A stretch of 16,583 bases of DNA from an uncultured Clostridia bacterium (GTDB lineage: Bacteria > Bacillota > Clostridia > TANB77 > CAG-508). Location of the stretch: NCBI GenBank assembly GCA_934162925.1, contig CAKPJR010000011.1, positions 1-16,583 on the forward strand, given 5' to 3'. The notes under the pieces are model-generated. The model did not search any database. It was not told the origin of the DNA and worked only from the letters and a program-made list of their open reading frames with translations. The translations under genes and the position numbers were made by a program. Below are positions 1 to 8,599 of this stretch, in pieces; within the stretch, counting starts at the first letter, position 1, and each line of letters opens with the position of its first letter.

Positions 1-2
1 GG

Positions 3-3000
3 AAGGAACACAAATCAGGGGTATCAATGTGGGAAGAACTGATTGATGATATGATAAGTGAAAATTATGAATCTGATTATGATGAAAATGATAATTTAAT
101 TGAAAGAAATTCTTTATTAGAAAAATACGGAGTTACCCAAGAACAATATGATGAAATGAGTGCAAAAGAACAAGAAAATATAAAACGTGAAATAGCAATG
201 GATGAAGGAAGTATTACTAATGGTGCTTCTGTTTTTGATTTATCAAATTATGGAATTGATTTTTTCTGGAATTATGAGGCAACACATGGCTATTTGACTT
301 CTCCAGAAGTTCATTTTTTTACGGGCAAAGTAACAGGACAAGGGGTTGATGGGGAAAATATAGTAATTCCAGACAAAATATTACTAAAAACTGACTCAAA
401 AGACATTAAAAAAATATATGATGAATTATATTATGAATATGATTTAAATGATTCAAAAGAAAGAGATTTAGCAAATAAGGAATTTACCCAAAAATTATTT
501 GATTTAATAAATAAAAAATCTAATCTAATAGAAAATGCAGACACTAGATATTCTAAAAACAACAGTATATGGCAAGAATATCTAAACAAAAACTATAAAA
601 ATACTGGAAGAGGAGAAACAATAAAAGATGTAAAACTAGCACCTGTAAAAAATGAAAACATTCAAAATAATTATAATTTAACAGATGAGGATCTTTCTGT
701 ATTAAATAAAATATACGAAAAAGAAGGTAAAACAGAAGTACTAACTAAAAAAGAAAAGGCTAAAATACTAGAAAAATATGCTAGTGATAAATATAAATTT
801 GGAGACAGTTTAGATATTTTAGCACAAAAATTTGTAAATAAAGGACACTATATAGATAAACTATCAGAAGATGCAAAGAATCCAGAACTTAAATTTATAT
901 ATGATAGAAATTTAAATTCTTTTGCAGAAGGACAATATGTTATTGGTGTTGCACAAACAGATAATAATGGAAAGAAAATAGGTAAATCTATCAATGATAT
1001 ATGGAAGCCAATAGAAGAAGCCAAACTAACTAAAGAATTTAGCGATTATTTAGTCAATATGCATAATGCAAATACAAGTGAAAGAGGAAAATATATTATA
1101 GGAAGAGATATAGGACCTACAGAATCTTCTGCAATAGCATTAGAACTAGAACAAAAGCATCCAGAATTTAAAAAATATGCAAAAGAAATAAAAGAATTTA
1201 ATCATAATAATTTATTGAATTTAAAAGATGCTGGAATGATAACACAAGATACTATTGATTATATAGAAACAATGTACCCTAACTATATACCAATTTCAAG
1301 AAATTACGATGGCAATTCTTATGTTGGAGATAATGAGAAAACAGGAGCAGCAGGACCATTAAAAAGATTAAAAGGTGGAAGTACAGACATTCAGCCATTA
1401 AAAGATGGACTTGCAGGACAAGCTATTAGAATAAAAAGACTTATAAATCAAAATAAACTAGGGCAAGAATTAGCTAAAACTTTAGTAAATGCAAAAGTAG
1501 ATGAGAATATAGATGTAGAGGTAGCCCCATCGTTATTGTTCGAATTAGACACATTAGTAGATACAGATCAAAAAGGAAATAAATATTATACATATTTTGA
1601 GGATGGAAAACTACAAAAATTAAAGATAAATGATAAACTATATGAGTCTTTAAGACCAAGTGAAAGGAGCAAACTTGAATCAACACTTCCTGTAAAAGCA
1701 TTGCAAAAAGTTACTAATCTACACAGAAGTCTGCTAACATCAGACAACCCTGTATTTATAGTGACAAACTTTTTTAAAGATATTCAGGATGGAGCTTTCA
1801 ATTCCAAATATCCTAAAAAATTTCTTAAAAATTATGGAAAAGCACTTAATGAAATTATTACAAAAGGCAAATATTATGAATCGTATATGGCTAATGGAGG
1901 AATGAGTAACACATACTTCGAATATGATACAGGGGTAAAGAAGAAAGGAAATAAATTTGTAGAAAGAATAAGAAATATAAACGAGACGGTGGAACAATTG
2001 CCAAGAATCTCGGAGTATATTTCTACATTAGAGGATGGAAAAAGTCTAAATGAAGCATTATATAATGCAGCAGAAATAACAACGAACTTTAAAAGAGGTG
2101 GAGATATAACTAAAGCGATAAACAGAAACGGAGCAAATTTCCTGAATGCTTCTATACAAGGTTTAGACAAACAGTTTAGAAACTTTTCTGGAAAAAATGG
2201 AGCAAAAGGATATGCTAATCTGCTAGTAAAAGCAACAGTAATGGGAGTTGCACCAGCAGTATTGAACCACATGCTATTAGATGACGATGACGATTATGAA
2301 AAATTACCAGAAAGTACAAAAGATTTATACTATTTGTTCAAATATGGAGACGGAAAGTTTATAAGGATTCCAAAAGGAAGAGTTTTAAGTATATTTGGAT
2401 CTGCAGCAAGAAGAACATTAGAAACTGCAGAAGGAGAAAAAGACTCATGGAAGGGCTTTAAAGATACTGTAGTTAATCAAATTGCACCAAACAATCCTTT
2501 AGAAGACAATATATTAGCACCAGTAATAGCTGTAAAAAACAATAAGACATGGTATGGTGGAGACTTAGTATCAAGTAGATTGCAAAAAGAACTACCTAAA
2601 AACCAATATGATGAAACAACAGATAATTTAAGTAAATGGTTAGGAGCAAAACTTAATGTGAGCCCTAAAAAGATAAATTATTTAATAGATCAATATAGTG
2701 GAGGAATAGGAGATGTACTTTTACCTGAAATAACTCCACAAGCTAAGAAGAACGTTATAGTAGATAAGTTCACAACCGATAGTGTGTTGAAGAATAAAAA
2801 TGTAGGAAAATTCTATGAAACATTAGAAAAACAAACACAAATTGCAAATGATTCTTTTGCAACAGACGAGGATCAATTACAATTAAAATACTTGAATAGT
2901 GTTTCAAAAGAAATGGGGGACCTATATAAAGAAAAAAGAAAAATACAAATGAGTAATATTTCTAATAAAGAAAAAACAGCAAAAGTTAGAGAAATTCAAG

Positions 3001-3683
3001 AAAAAATCAATACATTAGCAGAAAAAGGATTAAGCAACTATAATACTGGAATTAAAACTAAAAATTCATATAAAGCAGGAGGAGAAAACTATTATAAAGA
3101 TGGAAAAGGTGAATGGCAAAAACTTGATGACGATGAATTAAAAGGAGGACTTTCTGTAGATACTTATGCAGATTATAAACAGAAGGTATATAAAGAAACA
3201 CAGAGTAAAAGAAAAGAAGGAAAACTTACTAAGACTCAAAGCTTGAAAGATAAGGATAAACTAGAAATACTTCTAAATTCAAACTATTCATCAAAAGAGA
3301 AATCTGCAATATATGAAAACTATATTCTTTCTTCAACAAATACAACATATCCATTATTGAAAAAAAGCGGAATTGATATAGATGAATACATGAAATATTT
3401 ACAACAAGATTTTAAATCTGACAAGAAGGAGAATGGAACAACAAGTGGAAAGACCGTAAGAGGAAGTGCAAAGCGAAAAACGTATGAATATGTAAATAGT
3501 ATGAATATAAGTTATGAGCAAAAACTGTTGTTACTAGGAACACAATACAAACTAAATAATGCAGAAAGGACAAAATTATATAATTATGTAAAAACTTTAG
3601 ATTATTCACAAGAAGAAATGCAAAAAGTATTTGAAAAATTGCAAGGATTTACAGTTTATAAGAATGGTAGGGTTACTTGGTAG
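3..3683 (+). CDS. Large phage internal virion/polyvalent protein (LPD38-like), 5' end probably outside the window
   Basis: This is a very long phage protein of at least 1218 residues. The frame stays open to the window edge, so the first in-frame ATG at 27 (preceded by AGGGG) may be internal. Numbered from that ATG, the stretch SDNPVFIVTNFFKDIQDGAF near residues 570-590 resembles the NPxFxxRNxxRD signature of large polyvalent protein-associated domain 38, and a hydrophobic segment lies near 732-757. The N-terminal 300 residues and the last 250 are highly charged and helical-looking. Such proteins are usually packaged in the capsid or tail and may act at DNA injection; that role is family knowledge and nothing catalytic is visible. 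The next gene is a tail/baseplate protein, which supports a late structural operon. The stop codon lies inside a terminator. The phage structural origin is fairly sure; the exact domain name is from memory of its motif. Confidence 0.65.
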   Translation, partial: KEHKSGVSMWEELIDDMISENYESDYDENDNLIERNSLLEKYGVTQEQYDEMSAKEQENIKREIAMDEGSITNGASVFDLSNYGIDFFWNYEATHGYLTSPEVHFFTGKVTGQGVDGENIVIPDKILLKTDSKDIKKIYDELYYEYDLNDSKERDLANKEFTQKLFDLINKKSNLIENADTRYSKNNSIWQEYLNKNYKNTGRGETIKDVKLAPVKNENIQNNYNLTDEDLSVLNKIYEKEGKTEVLTKKEKAKILEKYASDKYKFGDSLDILAQKFVNKGHYIDKLSEDAKNPELKFIYDRNLNSFAEGQYVIGVAQTDNNGKKIGKSINDIWKPIEEAKLTKEFSDYLVNMHNANTSERGKYIIGRDIGPTESSAIALELEQKHPEFKKYAKEIKEFNHNNLLNLKDAGMITQDTIDYIETMYPNYIPISRNYDGNSYVGDNEKTGAAGPLKRLKGGSTDIQPLKDGLAGQAIRIKRLINQNKLGQELAKTLVNAKVDENIDVEVAPSLLFELDTLVDTDQKGNKYYTYFEDGKLQKLKINDKLYESLRPSERSKLESTLPVKALQKVTNLHRSLLTSDNPVFIVTNFFKDIQDGAFNSKYPKKFLKNYGKALNEIITKGKYYESYMANGGMSNTYFEYDTGVKKKGNKFVERIRNINETVEQLPRISEYISTLEDGKSLNEALYNAAEITTNFKRGGDITKAINRNGANFLNASIQGLDKQFRNFSGKNGAKGYANLLVKATVMGVAPAVLNHMLLDDDDDYEKLPESTKDLYYLFKYGDGKFIRIPKGRVLSIFGSAARRTLETAEGEKDSWKGFKDTVVNQIAPNNPLEDNILAPVIAVKNNKTWYGGDLVSSRLQKELPKNQYDETTDNLSKWLGAKLNVSPKKINYLIDQYSGGIGDVLLPEITPQAKKNVIVDKFTTDSVLKNKNVGKFYETLEKQTQIANDSFATDEDQLQLKYLNSVSKEMGDLYKEKRKIQMSNISNKEKTAKVREIQEKINTLAEKGLSNYNTGIKTKNSYKAGGENYYKDGKGEWQKLDDDELKGGLSVDTYADYKQKVYKETQSKRKEGKLTKTQSLKDKDKLEILLNSNYSSKEKSAIYENYILSSTNTTYPLLKKSGIDIDEYMKYLQQDFKSDKKENGTTSGKTVRGSAKRKTYEYVNSMNISYEQKLLLLGTQYKLNNAERTKLYNYVKTLDYSQEEMQKVFEKLQGFTVYKNGRVTW

Positions 3684-3700
3684 GTAACCTTACTTTTTTA
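3667..3700 (+). terminator. Intrinsic terminator overlapping the stop codon of the large virion protein gene
   Basis: A 10-bp stem (3667-3676 with 3684-3693, one G-T wobble) closes a 7-nt loop and is followed at once by TTTTTTATT. The TAG stop at 3681-3683 lies in the loop, so the last codons form the left arm. It would end or attenuate transcription before the downstream tail genes. Confidence 0.7.
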
Positions 3701-3705
3701 TTGAG

Positions 3706-3713
3706 AAGGGAGG
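3706..3713 (+). promoter_or_regulatory. Ribosome binding site AAGGGAGG without a normal start codon
   Basis: A near-consensus Shine-Dalgarno sequence whose GGGAGG ends 6 nt before codon TTT at 3720 and 9 nt before ACG at 3723. No ATG, GTG or TTG exists in the coding frame between it and 3834. It strongly suggests that translation once began at 3720, probably with TTG. Confidence 0.7.
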
Positions 3714-3719
3714 TAGAAG

Positions 3720-5276
3720 TTTACGAATAAACAAGATTGTAACGGAGTAAGAACAGCACAAGATATAGAAAGAAAATATGATCTTGCTTCTTTAGCAGGA
3801 CTAAAGAAAAATGTTGAAACTCAATTAAGAGCTTTGATAAAAATTGATAATGAATTAAATAATTTTATTACTGCTACTACTAAGGGTATGAATAAATTGC
3901 AAGAACAAGTAGATGGAAACATAACTACATGGTTTAAAGATGGCATTCCAACGCTTGATAATTATCCTGTAAATACTTGGCAAGAAAGTGAGTATAATAT
4001 TCATTTAGGAGATTTGTATTATGATAATTTGACAGGATATTGCTATAGATTTGCTAAGCAAGAAGAATTATATTTTTGGACAAAAATCGTTGATAATGAT
4101 GTAACAGAAGCGTTAGCAATAGCAAATGCAGCACAGGATACAGCAGATGGAAAGAGAAGAATATTTGTAGTACAGCCAACACCGCCTTATGATAACGGAG
4201 ATTTATGGATAAAAGACAATGAAATATATATATGTCAAATAAGTAAGGAGAAGGGACAACCTTATCAAGAACAAGATTTTATAAATAATTTAAAATATAC
4301 AGATAACACTGTAGCAAATGCGATCGTTGATGAGCTAGGAGGAACAGAAACTACTGTCTTGGCAGGACAAGTAGTTACTATAACAAAAGGCTTTGCAAAA
4401 TTTGCAGATTTAGCAGATCCAACTAGTTCTACTACGATTGCTGGAGAACATATTAAGACTGGAAATATATCGTCTAACAATTATGTACAGAATCAAAAAG
4501 GTATGAATATTAATCTAACTAAAGGAATCCTTGATACAAAGAATTTCAAAGTAGATGAATATGGGAATGTTAATTTGTTTAATGGAGCTAAGATTATTGG
4601 CGAAAACGGATTAATGACAACGTATATACAAGAAGCTAAACCACGAGAAGCGGGAAATACTGCAAATATATTAGGATATTATGCAGATTATAGTTCTTAT
4701 GCTGATATGAAACAAAAGTTATTTATTAATATATCAATTCCAAAAGGCTTCGAGATAACTAGTGCAAAAGTGGTAGGTTATCATACTCCTGTTAAATGGA
4801 GTGGATTAGATATATCTGCAACCTGGGGCTATGTACGTAAATTGAAATTGTATAAAGCAAAAAATCTTAATAATAGCTTAGTCGCAGAAGATGTAGATAG
4901 TGGATTTTTAATGCCAAGTAATTATACTTATGAAGAAATAACTGGAGCGTTAGGAAACGATGGATGGACAGCAACAGCACCAAGTGATACAAAACATGAC
5001 ACTGAATTATTTGAAACAAGCGATATTAAAACAATATTTCAGACAAATGGTAAAACTAAAGAAGGTGTATATCAAATAATGATAGAAACATCAGAAGCTT
5101 GTAATCCATCGTGGACCAAGGCAGAAAAAGTAGCAAGAACAGCTTATTGTCCTTCTGTAATTTTGATTGTAGAAGGATATATGACATATGGAGGAAATGC
5201 AACGAATGCAGTAATTACAGAGAATGGAAATTACATCGTAACAGAGAATGGAAATTATATTGTAAAGGAGAAATGA
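3720..5276 (+). CDS. Phage tail/baseplate structural protein with lost or non-canonical start codon
   Basis: From 3723 the frame reads TNKQDCNGVRTAQDIERKYD, typical of the N-terminus of Firmicute phage tail proteins, yet the first standard start is TTG at 3834, which would remove these 38 codons. Codon 3720 is TTT, one base from TTG and ideally spaced from AAGGGAGG, so the entry takes 3720 as the ancestral start; ACG at 3723 could initiate weakly. The middle contains VVQPTPPYDNGDLWI, a motif common in phage tail/host-specificity proteins, then a segment of the DSKNFKVDENGN...LVNGAKI type (here DTKNFKVDEYGN...LFNGAKI), seen in fibre-like baseplate proteins. The C-terminal 200 residues are probably beta-rich and end in a tandem TENGNYIV repeat. 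It sits between the large virion protein and the collar-domain fibre gene, which begins 3 nt after its stop. Role: tail tip or baseplate structure, inferred. Confidence 0.7.
   Translation, partial: FTNKQDCNGVRTAQDIERKYDLASLAGLKKNVETQLRALIKIDNELNNFITATTKGMNKLQEQVDGNITTWFKDGIPTLDNYPVNTWQESEYNIHLGDLYYDNLTGYCYRFAKQEELYFWTKIVDNDVTEALAIANAAQDTADGKRRIFVVQPTPPYDNGDLWIKDNEIYICQISKEKGQPYQEQDFINNLKYTDNTVANAIVDELGGTETTVLAGQVVTITKGFAKFADLADPTSSTTIAGEHIKTGNISSNNYVQNQKGMNINLTKGILDTKNFKVDEYGNVNLFNGAKIIGENGLMTTYIQEAKPREAGNTANILGYYADYSSYADMKQKLFINISIPKGFEITSAKVVGYHTPVKWSGLDISATWGYVRKLKLYKAKNLNNSLVAEDVDSGFLMPSNYTYEEITGALGNDGWTATAPSDTKHDTELFETSDIKTIFQTNGKTKEGVYQIMIETSEACNPSWTKAEKVARTAYCPSVILIVEGYMTYGGNATNAVITENGNYIVTENGNYIVKEK
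5217..5264 (+). repeat. Two tandem 24-nt repeats encoding TENGNYIV twice
   Basis: Units 5217-5240 and 5241-5264 differ at only a few bases and encode the same eight residues in frame at the C-terminus of the tail protein. They probably arose by slippage or unequal exchange and may vary in copy number between relatives. Confidence 0.85.
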
Positions 5277-5279
5277 TAA

Positions 5280-6359
5280 ATGGCTAATACAAAGATAAGT
5301 GAAATGGAAGAGGCAACTTCAATATCGGAGAATGACATACTTCCAATAGTTAAAGATGGAAGCAACAAGAAAGCAAGTATAAAGACAGTATTTAAAACTG
5401 TTCAAGGGTTTCTTGTTCCAGATTCTATCCCTATAGGGATGGTAGTTGAGTTTCCTAGTGATAACATTCCAGACAATTGGCTATTATGTAATGGACAAGC
5501 AGTAGGCAGAACAGATTATGCAGAATTATTTGCTGCTATAGGAACGACTTGGGGAGCAGGAGATGGAAGTACAACATTTAATGTACCAACAAAAGAAGGA
5601 TTGGTAACAGTAGGTAAAAAAGCAAGTGATAGTGATTTTAATGCGTTAGGAAAAACAGGAGGAGTAAAAACTCAAGAACACGATTTGAATACAGCTAGCG
5701 CTGCTGCGTCTATTACGTTAAATACTGACGGCAGTATTGATTATGGAGAAACACAAGCTACAGAAAATATAGCAAAAACTTATACGGTTGCTACAGGAGG
5801 TTCTGGGACAACCAAACCTACTTCAAATAAATATGGAGCAAAATTATATGGAAAAACTTCTAGCGAATCAAATTTACAACCTTACACAACATCAAACTTT
5901 ATTATAAAAGCAAAACAAAGTTCAGGAGTAGTAGCAACAGTAGTAGATAATTTAAATAGCACAAGTGCAACAGATGCATTAAGTGCTAAGCAAGGTAAAA
6001 TATTAAATGATAAAATATCTGAAATAATAGAAAGTGGCTCAAATTCAAATGGAAACTATATCAAGTTTTCTGATGGAACAATGATATGTACAAAGTCTGT
6101 TATTGCATCAACTAAAATAGAAAATCCATGGGGAAATTTATTTGAAAGTTCACAATTAGATTTAGGCAATTTTCCCGTAAGTTTTATAGAAACACCTGTT
6201 TTAAGTGTTAACAAAACAATAGGCAGGGGTTCATGGCTAGAATTAGTAGAGGGGACAACAAATTCAGCAATAGGACGTACTTTTTTAGTTTCTGCTGTAA
6301 GTACCACAGCTACTACTAATATTACAATAAATATAATTGCTATAGGAAAATGGAAGTAG
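5280..6359 (+). CDS. Phage tail fibre protein with collar domain
   Basis: A 359-residue tail fibre. Residues 1-45 (KISEMEEATSISENDILPIV) are the short N-terminal module found in many Firmicute tail fibres, probably for attachment to the tail. Residues about 50-125 match a phage tail Collar domain: IPIGMVVEFPSDNIPDNWLLCNG followed by a GDGSTTFNVPT segment. Near residues 230-245, SATDALSAKQGKILNDKI is a short helix common in trimeric fibres. The last 100 residues start with NYIKFSDGTMIC, a common opening of C-terminal receptor-binding or knob modules, and are rich in beta-type sequence. ATG at 5280 has AAGGAG at 5265-5270, 9 nt upstream, and follows the previous stop by 3 nt, so the two genes are probably co-translated. 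It should determine host receptor binding; the receptor cannot be inferred. Confidence 0.85.
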   Translation: MANTKISEMEEATSISENDILPIVKDGSNKKASIKTVFKTVQGFLVPDSIPIGMVVEFPSDNIPDNWLLCNGQAVGRTDYAELFAAIGTTWGAGDGSTTFNVPTKEGLVTVGKKASDSDFNALGKTGGVKTQEHDLNTASAAASITLNTDGSIDYGETQATENIAKTYTVATGGSGTTKPTSNKYGAKLYGKTSSESNLQPYTTSNFIIKAKQSSGVVATVVDNLNSTSATDALSAKQGKILNDKISEIIESGSNSNGNYIKFSDGTMICTKSVIASTKIENPWGNLFESSQLDLGNFPVSFIETPVLSVNKTIGRGSWLELVEGTTNSAIGRTFLVSAVSTTATTNITINIIAIGKWK

Positions 6360-6394
6360 AAGCAGTTTTATTATAAGCCTGGAGGTGAGAAGAG

Positions 6395-6760
6395 TTGAAA
6401 GTAATAGAAATAGTTTTAACAATAGCAGGATTCCTTAATGCAATATCTGTAATAATAAATTGTATAATAAATGCTAAAAAACCAGCCGAGAAAGCAATAC
6501 AAAAGAAATTAAGTGAAATATTAGAGCCACTTGACAATAAAATGGATGACACAAATAAATACATTAAAAAGATAGACAAAAACGAATGTATGAATTTTCT
6601 AGTAAACTTTTTAGCAGATATAGAAAATGGCATTGAAAAAGATGATGTGCAAACAAAAAGAGCTTGTGAAGTGTATGACCATTATGTAAAAGACTTACAT
6701 GGAAATAGTTACATACATGATAAATGGACAAGAGTAATGATAGAGGGAGGTAAAATATAA
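6395..6760 (+). CDS. Small N-terminally anchored phage protein, holin-like by position
   Basis: A 121-residue protein starting at TTG, with GGAGG at 6381-6385, 9 nt upstream. Residues about 4-26 form one hydrophobic membrane segment (VIEIVLTIAGFLNAISVIIN). The rest is charged and helical, with NFLVNFLADIENG and a YDHYVKDLHGNSYIH motif near the end. I recall similar small proteins next to lysis genes of Firmicute phages, usually annotated hypothetical. Its stop overlaps the endolysin ATG (TAATG), so the two are translationally coupled, which supports a lysis or accessory lysis function. It has one membrane segment and could be a pinholin-type protein or a regulator; this is inference from position. 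Confidence 0.6.
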   Translation: MKVIEIVLTIAGFLNAISVIINCIINAKKPAEKAIQKKLSEILEPLDNKMDDTNKYIKKIDKNECMNFLVNFLADIENGIEKDDVQTKRACEVYDHYVKDLHGNSYIHDKWTRVMIEGGKI

Positions 6761-8271
6761 TGAAAAACAAGAAACTAATAATAACAGCAGTTGTAACAAT
6801 TGTATTAGCATTAGCAGGAGTATTCTTTGGTATAGAATACACACAAGATGACGTAGACAAAATCAGCGAAGGAGTAGAAACAGTAGTAAGTATAATAGAA
6901 GAAAATCAGTCTACAAAAGAAATACCAGAAGCTTATGTAGAAGATGAACAGGCACTAGAAGAGCAAGAAGTAGAAGACGAAGGTTTTGAACTACAAGGAG
7001 AGATAGCTTACAATGGCTCTAGTGAATTGCCAAGCGTAAGCCTAGGACAATATACAGGACTTACATATTATAGTCAAATAGACCCACGTTGGAAAAATAA
7101 AATGTATAGTTCAACAGGGAACTCAAGTCAAACAATAGGCTCAAGTGCGTGTGGACCAACTTGTTCTGCTATGGTGGTATCAAGTATAAAAGGAACAATA
7201 TTGCCAACAACAATGGCAGATTTATATGTGCAATATGGATTTAGAAGTGCAAATAATGGAACTTACTGGTCTGCATTTAGATGGACAGCAGATGTGTTTG
7301 ACATAGTCTATAAAGAAGTGCAAAGATTAAATGATGTGTGTGACTTACTAGAACAAAACTATATGATAATATCAGCTTGTGGAAACGGTCTATTTACAAC
7401 AGGAGGACACTTCATATTAATATATGGCTATGAAGATACAAATGGAAGTGGACAATGTGATAGCGGAGATAGATTAAAGATATATGACCCATACTTGTAT
7501 TCAGGTAAATTCAACTTATCTACAAGACGTGGCAAGGCAACAGTTGAAGGAAATACAGTATATGTAGAAAAGGAAATATTTAGAGTTTATGCAAATTATA
7601 GTGGATTCTTTGCATTCAAAAACGATAGAACAGATACAAAAGAAGATAACACAAACGTAGTAACAGCAACTTACAACAGATATGTAAAAGTAAATACTTC
7701 ATTAAATGTAAGAAGTGGACCAGGGACAAGCTATAATGTTGTAGGCAGAAAATACAACGGAGATAAAGTAACAGTATATAAAGAAAACTCGAATTGGAGC
7801 AACATTGGAATAAATGAGTGGGTATCTAGTGATTACTTAACAGATAGCAATATGCAATCTATAAGTAATACAGTAGGGCAATATAAAAAACTAAAATCAA
7901 CAACCACATTATATTCAAATAGCAATTTAACAGGTACAAGGTATACATATTTAAAAAATACAAAAGTTAAGATATTACAGAATGTGTCAAGTACAGTAGA
8001 TAGAATATATGTGCCAGCAACTGGCAGATACGCTTATGTAGATAACTCTGCATTTGGAATGATAACAGTATCAGAAGTAAATCTAACAGGACAATACAAG
8101 AAATTTAAGAGCAATACAATAATATATTCTAATTCGAATTTGACTGGAACAAGATATTATTATTTACCAAATACACGAGTGAAAATATTAAAGGATTTAG
8201 GAAATATTAATTATATTTATGTAAAAGCAACAAATAGATATGGCTATGTTTCAGAAAATGTTTATAGATAA
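6760..8271 (+). CDS. Phage endolysin: membrane-anchored C39-family peptidase with SH3-type wall-binding repeats
   Basis: A 503-residue lytic enzyme. Residues 5-24 are a hydrophobic segment (LIITAVVTIVLALAGVFFG) followed by a short helix; this module resembles small stand-alone phage membrane proteins. An acidic linker (about 45-85) leads to a peptidase C39-like domain (about 95-265). Likely catalytic residues are Cys131 in SACGPTCSAM, His217 in GGHFILIYGY and Asp243 in KIYDPY. A bacterial SH3b domain follows at about 305-362 (TSLNVRSGPGTSYNVVG). Two 60-residue repeats start at about 373 and 444, each opening GQYKK and containing YSNSNLTGTRY; they probably bind cell wall. ATG overlaps the upstream stop, with GAGGGAGG just upstream. 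The domain order fits a papain-fold amidase or endopeptidase cutting the peptide part of peptidoglycan; the cleaved bond cannot be told. The membrane anchor suggests Sec-dependent or SAR-like export. Confidence 0.88.
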   Translation: MKNKKLIITAVVTIVLALAGVFFGIEYTQDDVDKISEGVETVVSIIEENQSTKEIPEAYVEDEQALEEQEVEDEGFELQGEIAYNGSSELPSVSLGQYTGLTYYSQIDPRWKNKMYSSTGNSSQTIGSSACGPTCSAMVVSSIKGTILPTTMADLYVQYGFRSANNGTYWSAFRWTADVFDIVYKEVQRLNDVCDLLEQNYMIISACGNGLFTTGGHFILIYGYEDTNGSGQCDSGDRLKIYDPYLYSGKFNLSTRRGKATVEGNTVYVEKEIFRVYANYSGFFAFKNDRTDTKEDNTNVVTATYNRYVKVNTSLNVRSGPGTSYNVVGRKYNGDKVTVYKENSNWSNIGINEWVSSDYLTDSNMQSISNTVGQYKKLKSTTTLYSNSNLTGTRYTYLKNTKVKILQNVSSTVDRIYVPATGRYAYVDNSAFGMITVSEVNLTGQYKKFKSNTIIYSNSNLTGTRYYYLPNTRVKILKDLGNINYIYVKATNRYGYVSENVYR

Positions 8272-8334
8272 AAAATGAACAAAAACACCCGAAAATCAAG
8301 GTATATAAGTATATTCATTGAAAATAAAAAAGGC

Positions 8335-8454
8335 TTAGAAACGATTTTGAAAGGTCGGTTTTTGGCTTGGTTTTAGGAAAACTTCTAGTTGAATCATATC
8401 AACTATATAACCAGGAATAGAAGCCAGAAACAAAAGTATTTCTAAAAAGTTCAT
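8335..8454 (-). CDS. 39-residue hydrophobic peptide, candidate type I toxin-like protein
   Basis: This small ORF lies on the strand opposite the phage late genes. It encodes 39 residues: a hydrophobic half (MNFLEILLFLASIPGYIVDM), then a polar, proline- and lysine-containing tail (KPSQKPTFQNRF). The start at 8454 has GGGGG 7 nt upstream (8466-8462); an adjacent in-frame ATG at 8457 is also possible. A good promoter lies at 8579-8551, implying a leader of about 90 nt that holds an inverted repeat, an orphan AGGAGG and a 20-codon upstream ORF ending 1 nt before the first ATG. A very short hydrophobic peptide with a long structured leader next to a candidate small RNA is the layout of type I toxin-antitoxin modules, but no fully overlapping antisense RNA is evident and I do not recognise the family. 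A lysis-accessory or membrane peptide is equally possible. Confidence 0.5.
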   Translation of the reverse strand: MNFLEILLFLASIPGYIVDMIQLEVFLKPSQKPTFQNRF

Positions 8455-8458
8455 CATA

Positions 8459-8521
8459 TCACCCCCAGATGTAAAGTACAGTTAATACTGCCTCCTGTAT
8501 TTCAGCACGACTGTACAACAT
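8459..8521 (-). other. Possible 20-codon upstream ORF in the leader of the hydrophobic peptide
   Basis: ATG at 8521 opens MLYSRAEIQEAVLTVLYIWG and stops with TGA at 8461-8459, one base before the ATG at 8457. No ribosome binding site precedes it, so translation is doubtful. If translated, termination would couple to the peptide downstream. Confidence 0.25.
8476..8516. repeat. Inverted repeat GTACAGT/ACTGTAC in the peptide leader
   Basis: A perfect 7-bp inverted repeat (8476-8482 with 8510-8516) encloses 27 nt that contain, on the - strand, AGGAGG (8496-8491) with no start codon at usable distance. In the - strand transcript it could fold and hide this sequence, which might act as a ribosome standby site; alternatively it is a protein-binding site. 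Confidence 0.5.
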
Positions 8522-8550
8522 TTGAAAAATGACAATCAAACACTATGGAC

Positions 8551-8579
8551 ATAATACTATACAAACACTGGCATTTCAA
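8551..8579 (-). promoter_or_regulatory. Promoter for the 39-residue peptide
   Basis: On the - strand TTGAAA (8579-8574) and TATTAT (8556-8551) are separated by 17 bp, a good housekeeping-sigma promoter. Transcription would begin near 8544. Confidence 0.55.
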
Positions 8580-8599
8580 CAAAAATCGTGTGTCACAAT

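Noticed and set aside
1474..2272. Several - strand open frames within the large virion gene
   Set aside because: Hydrophobic, low-complexity translations of the complementary strand of an AT-rich gene, without ribosome binding sites.
8335..8390. Intrinsic terminator for the phage late operon just after the endolysin
   Set aside because: AAACGA/TCGGTTT with a bulge is too weak, and no other stem with a T-run is seen on the + strand there.
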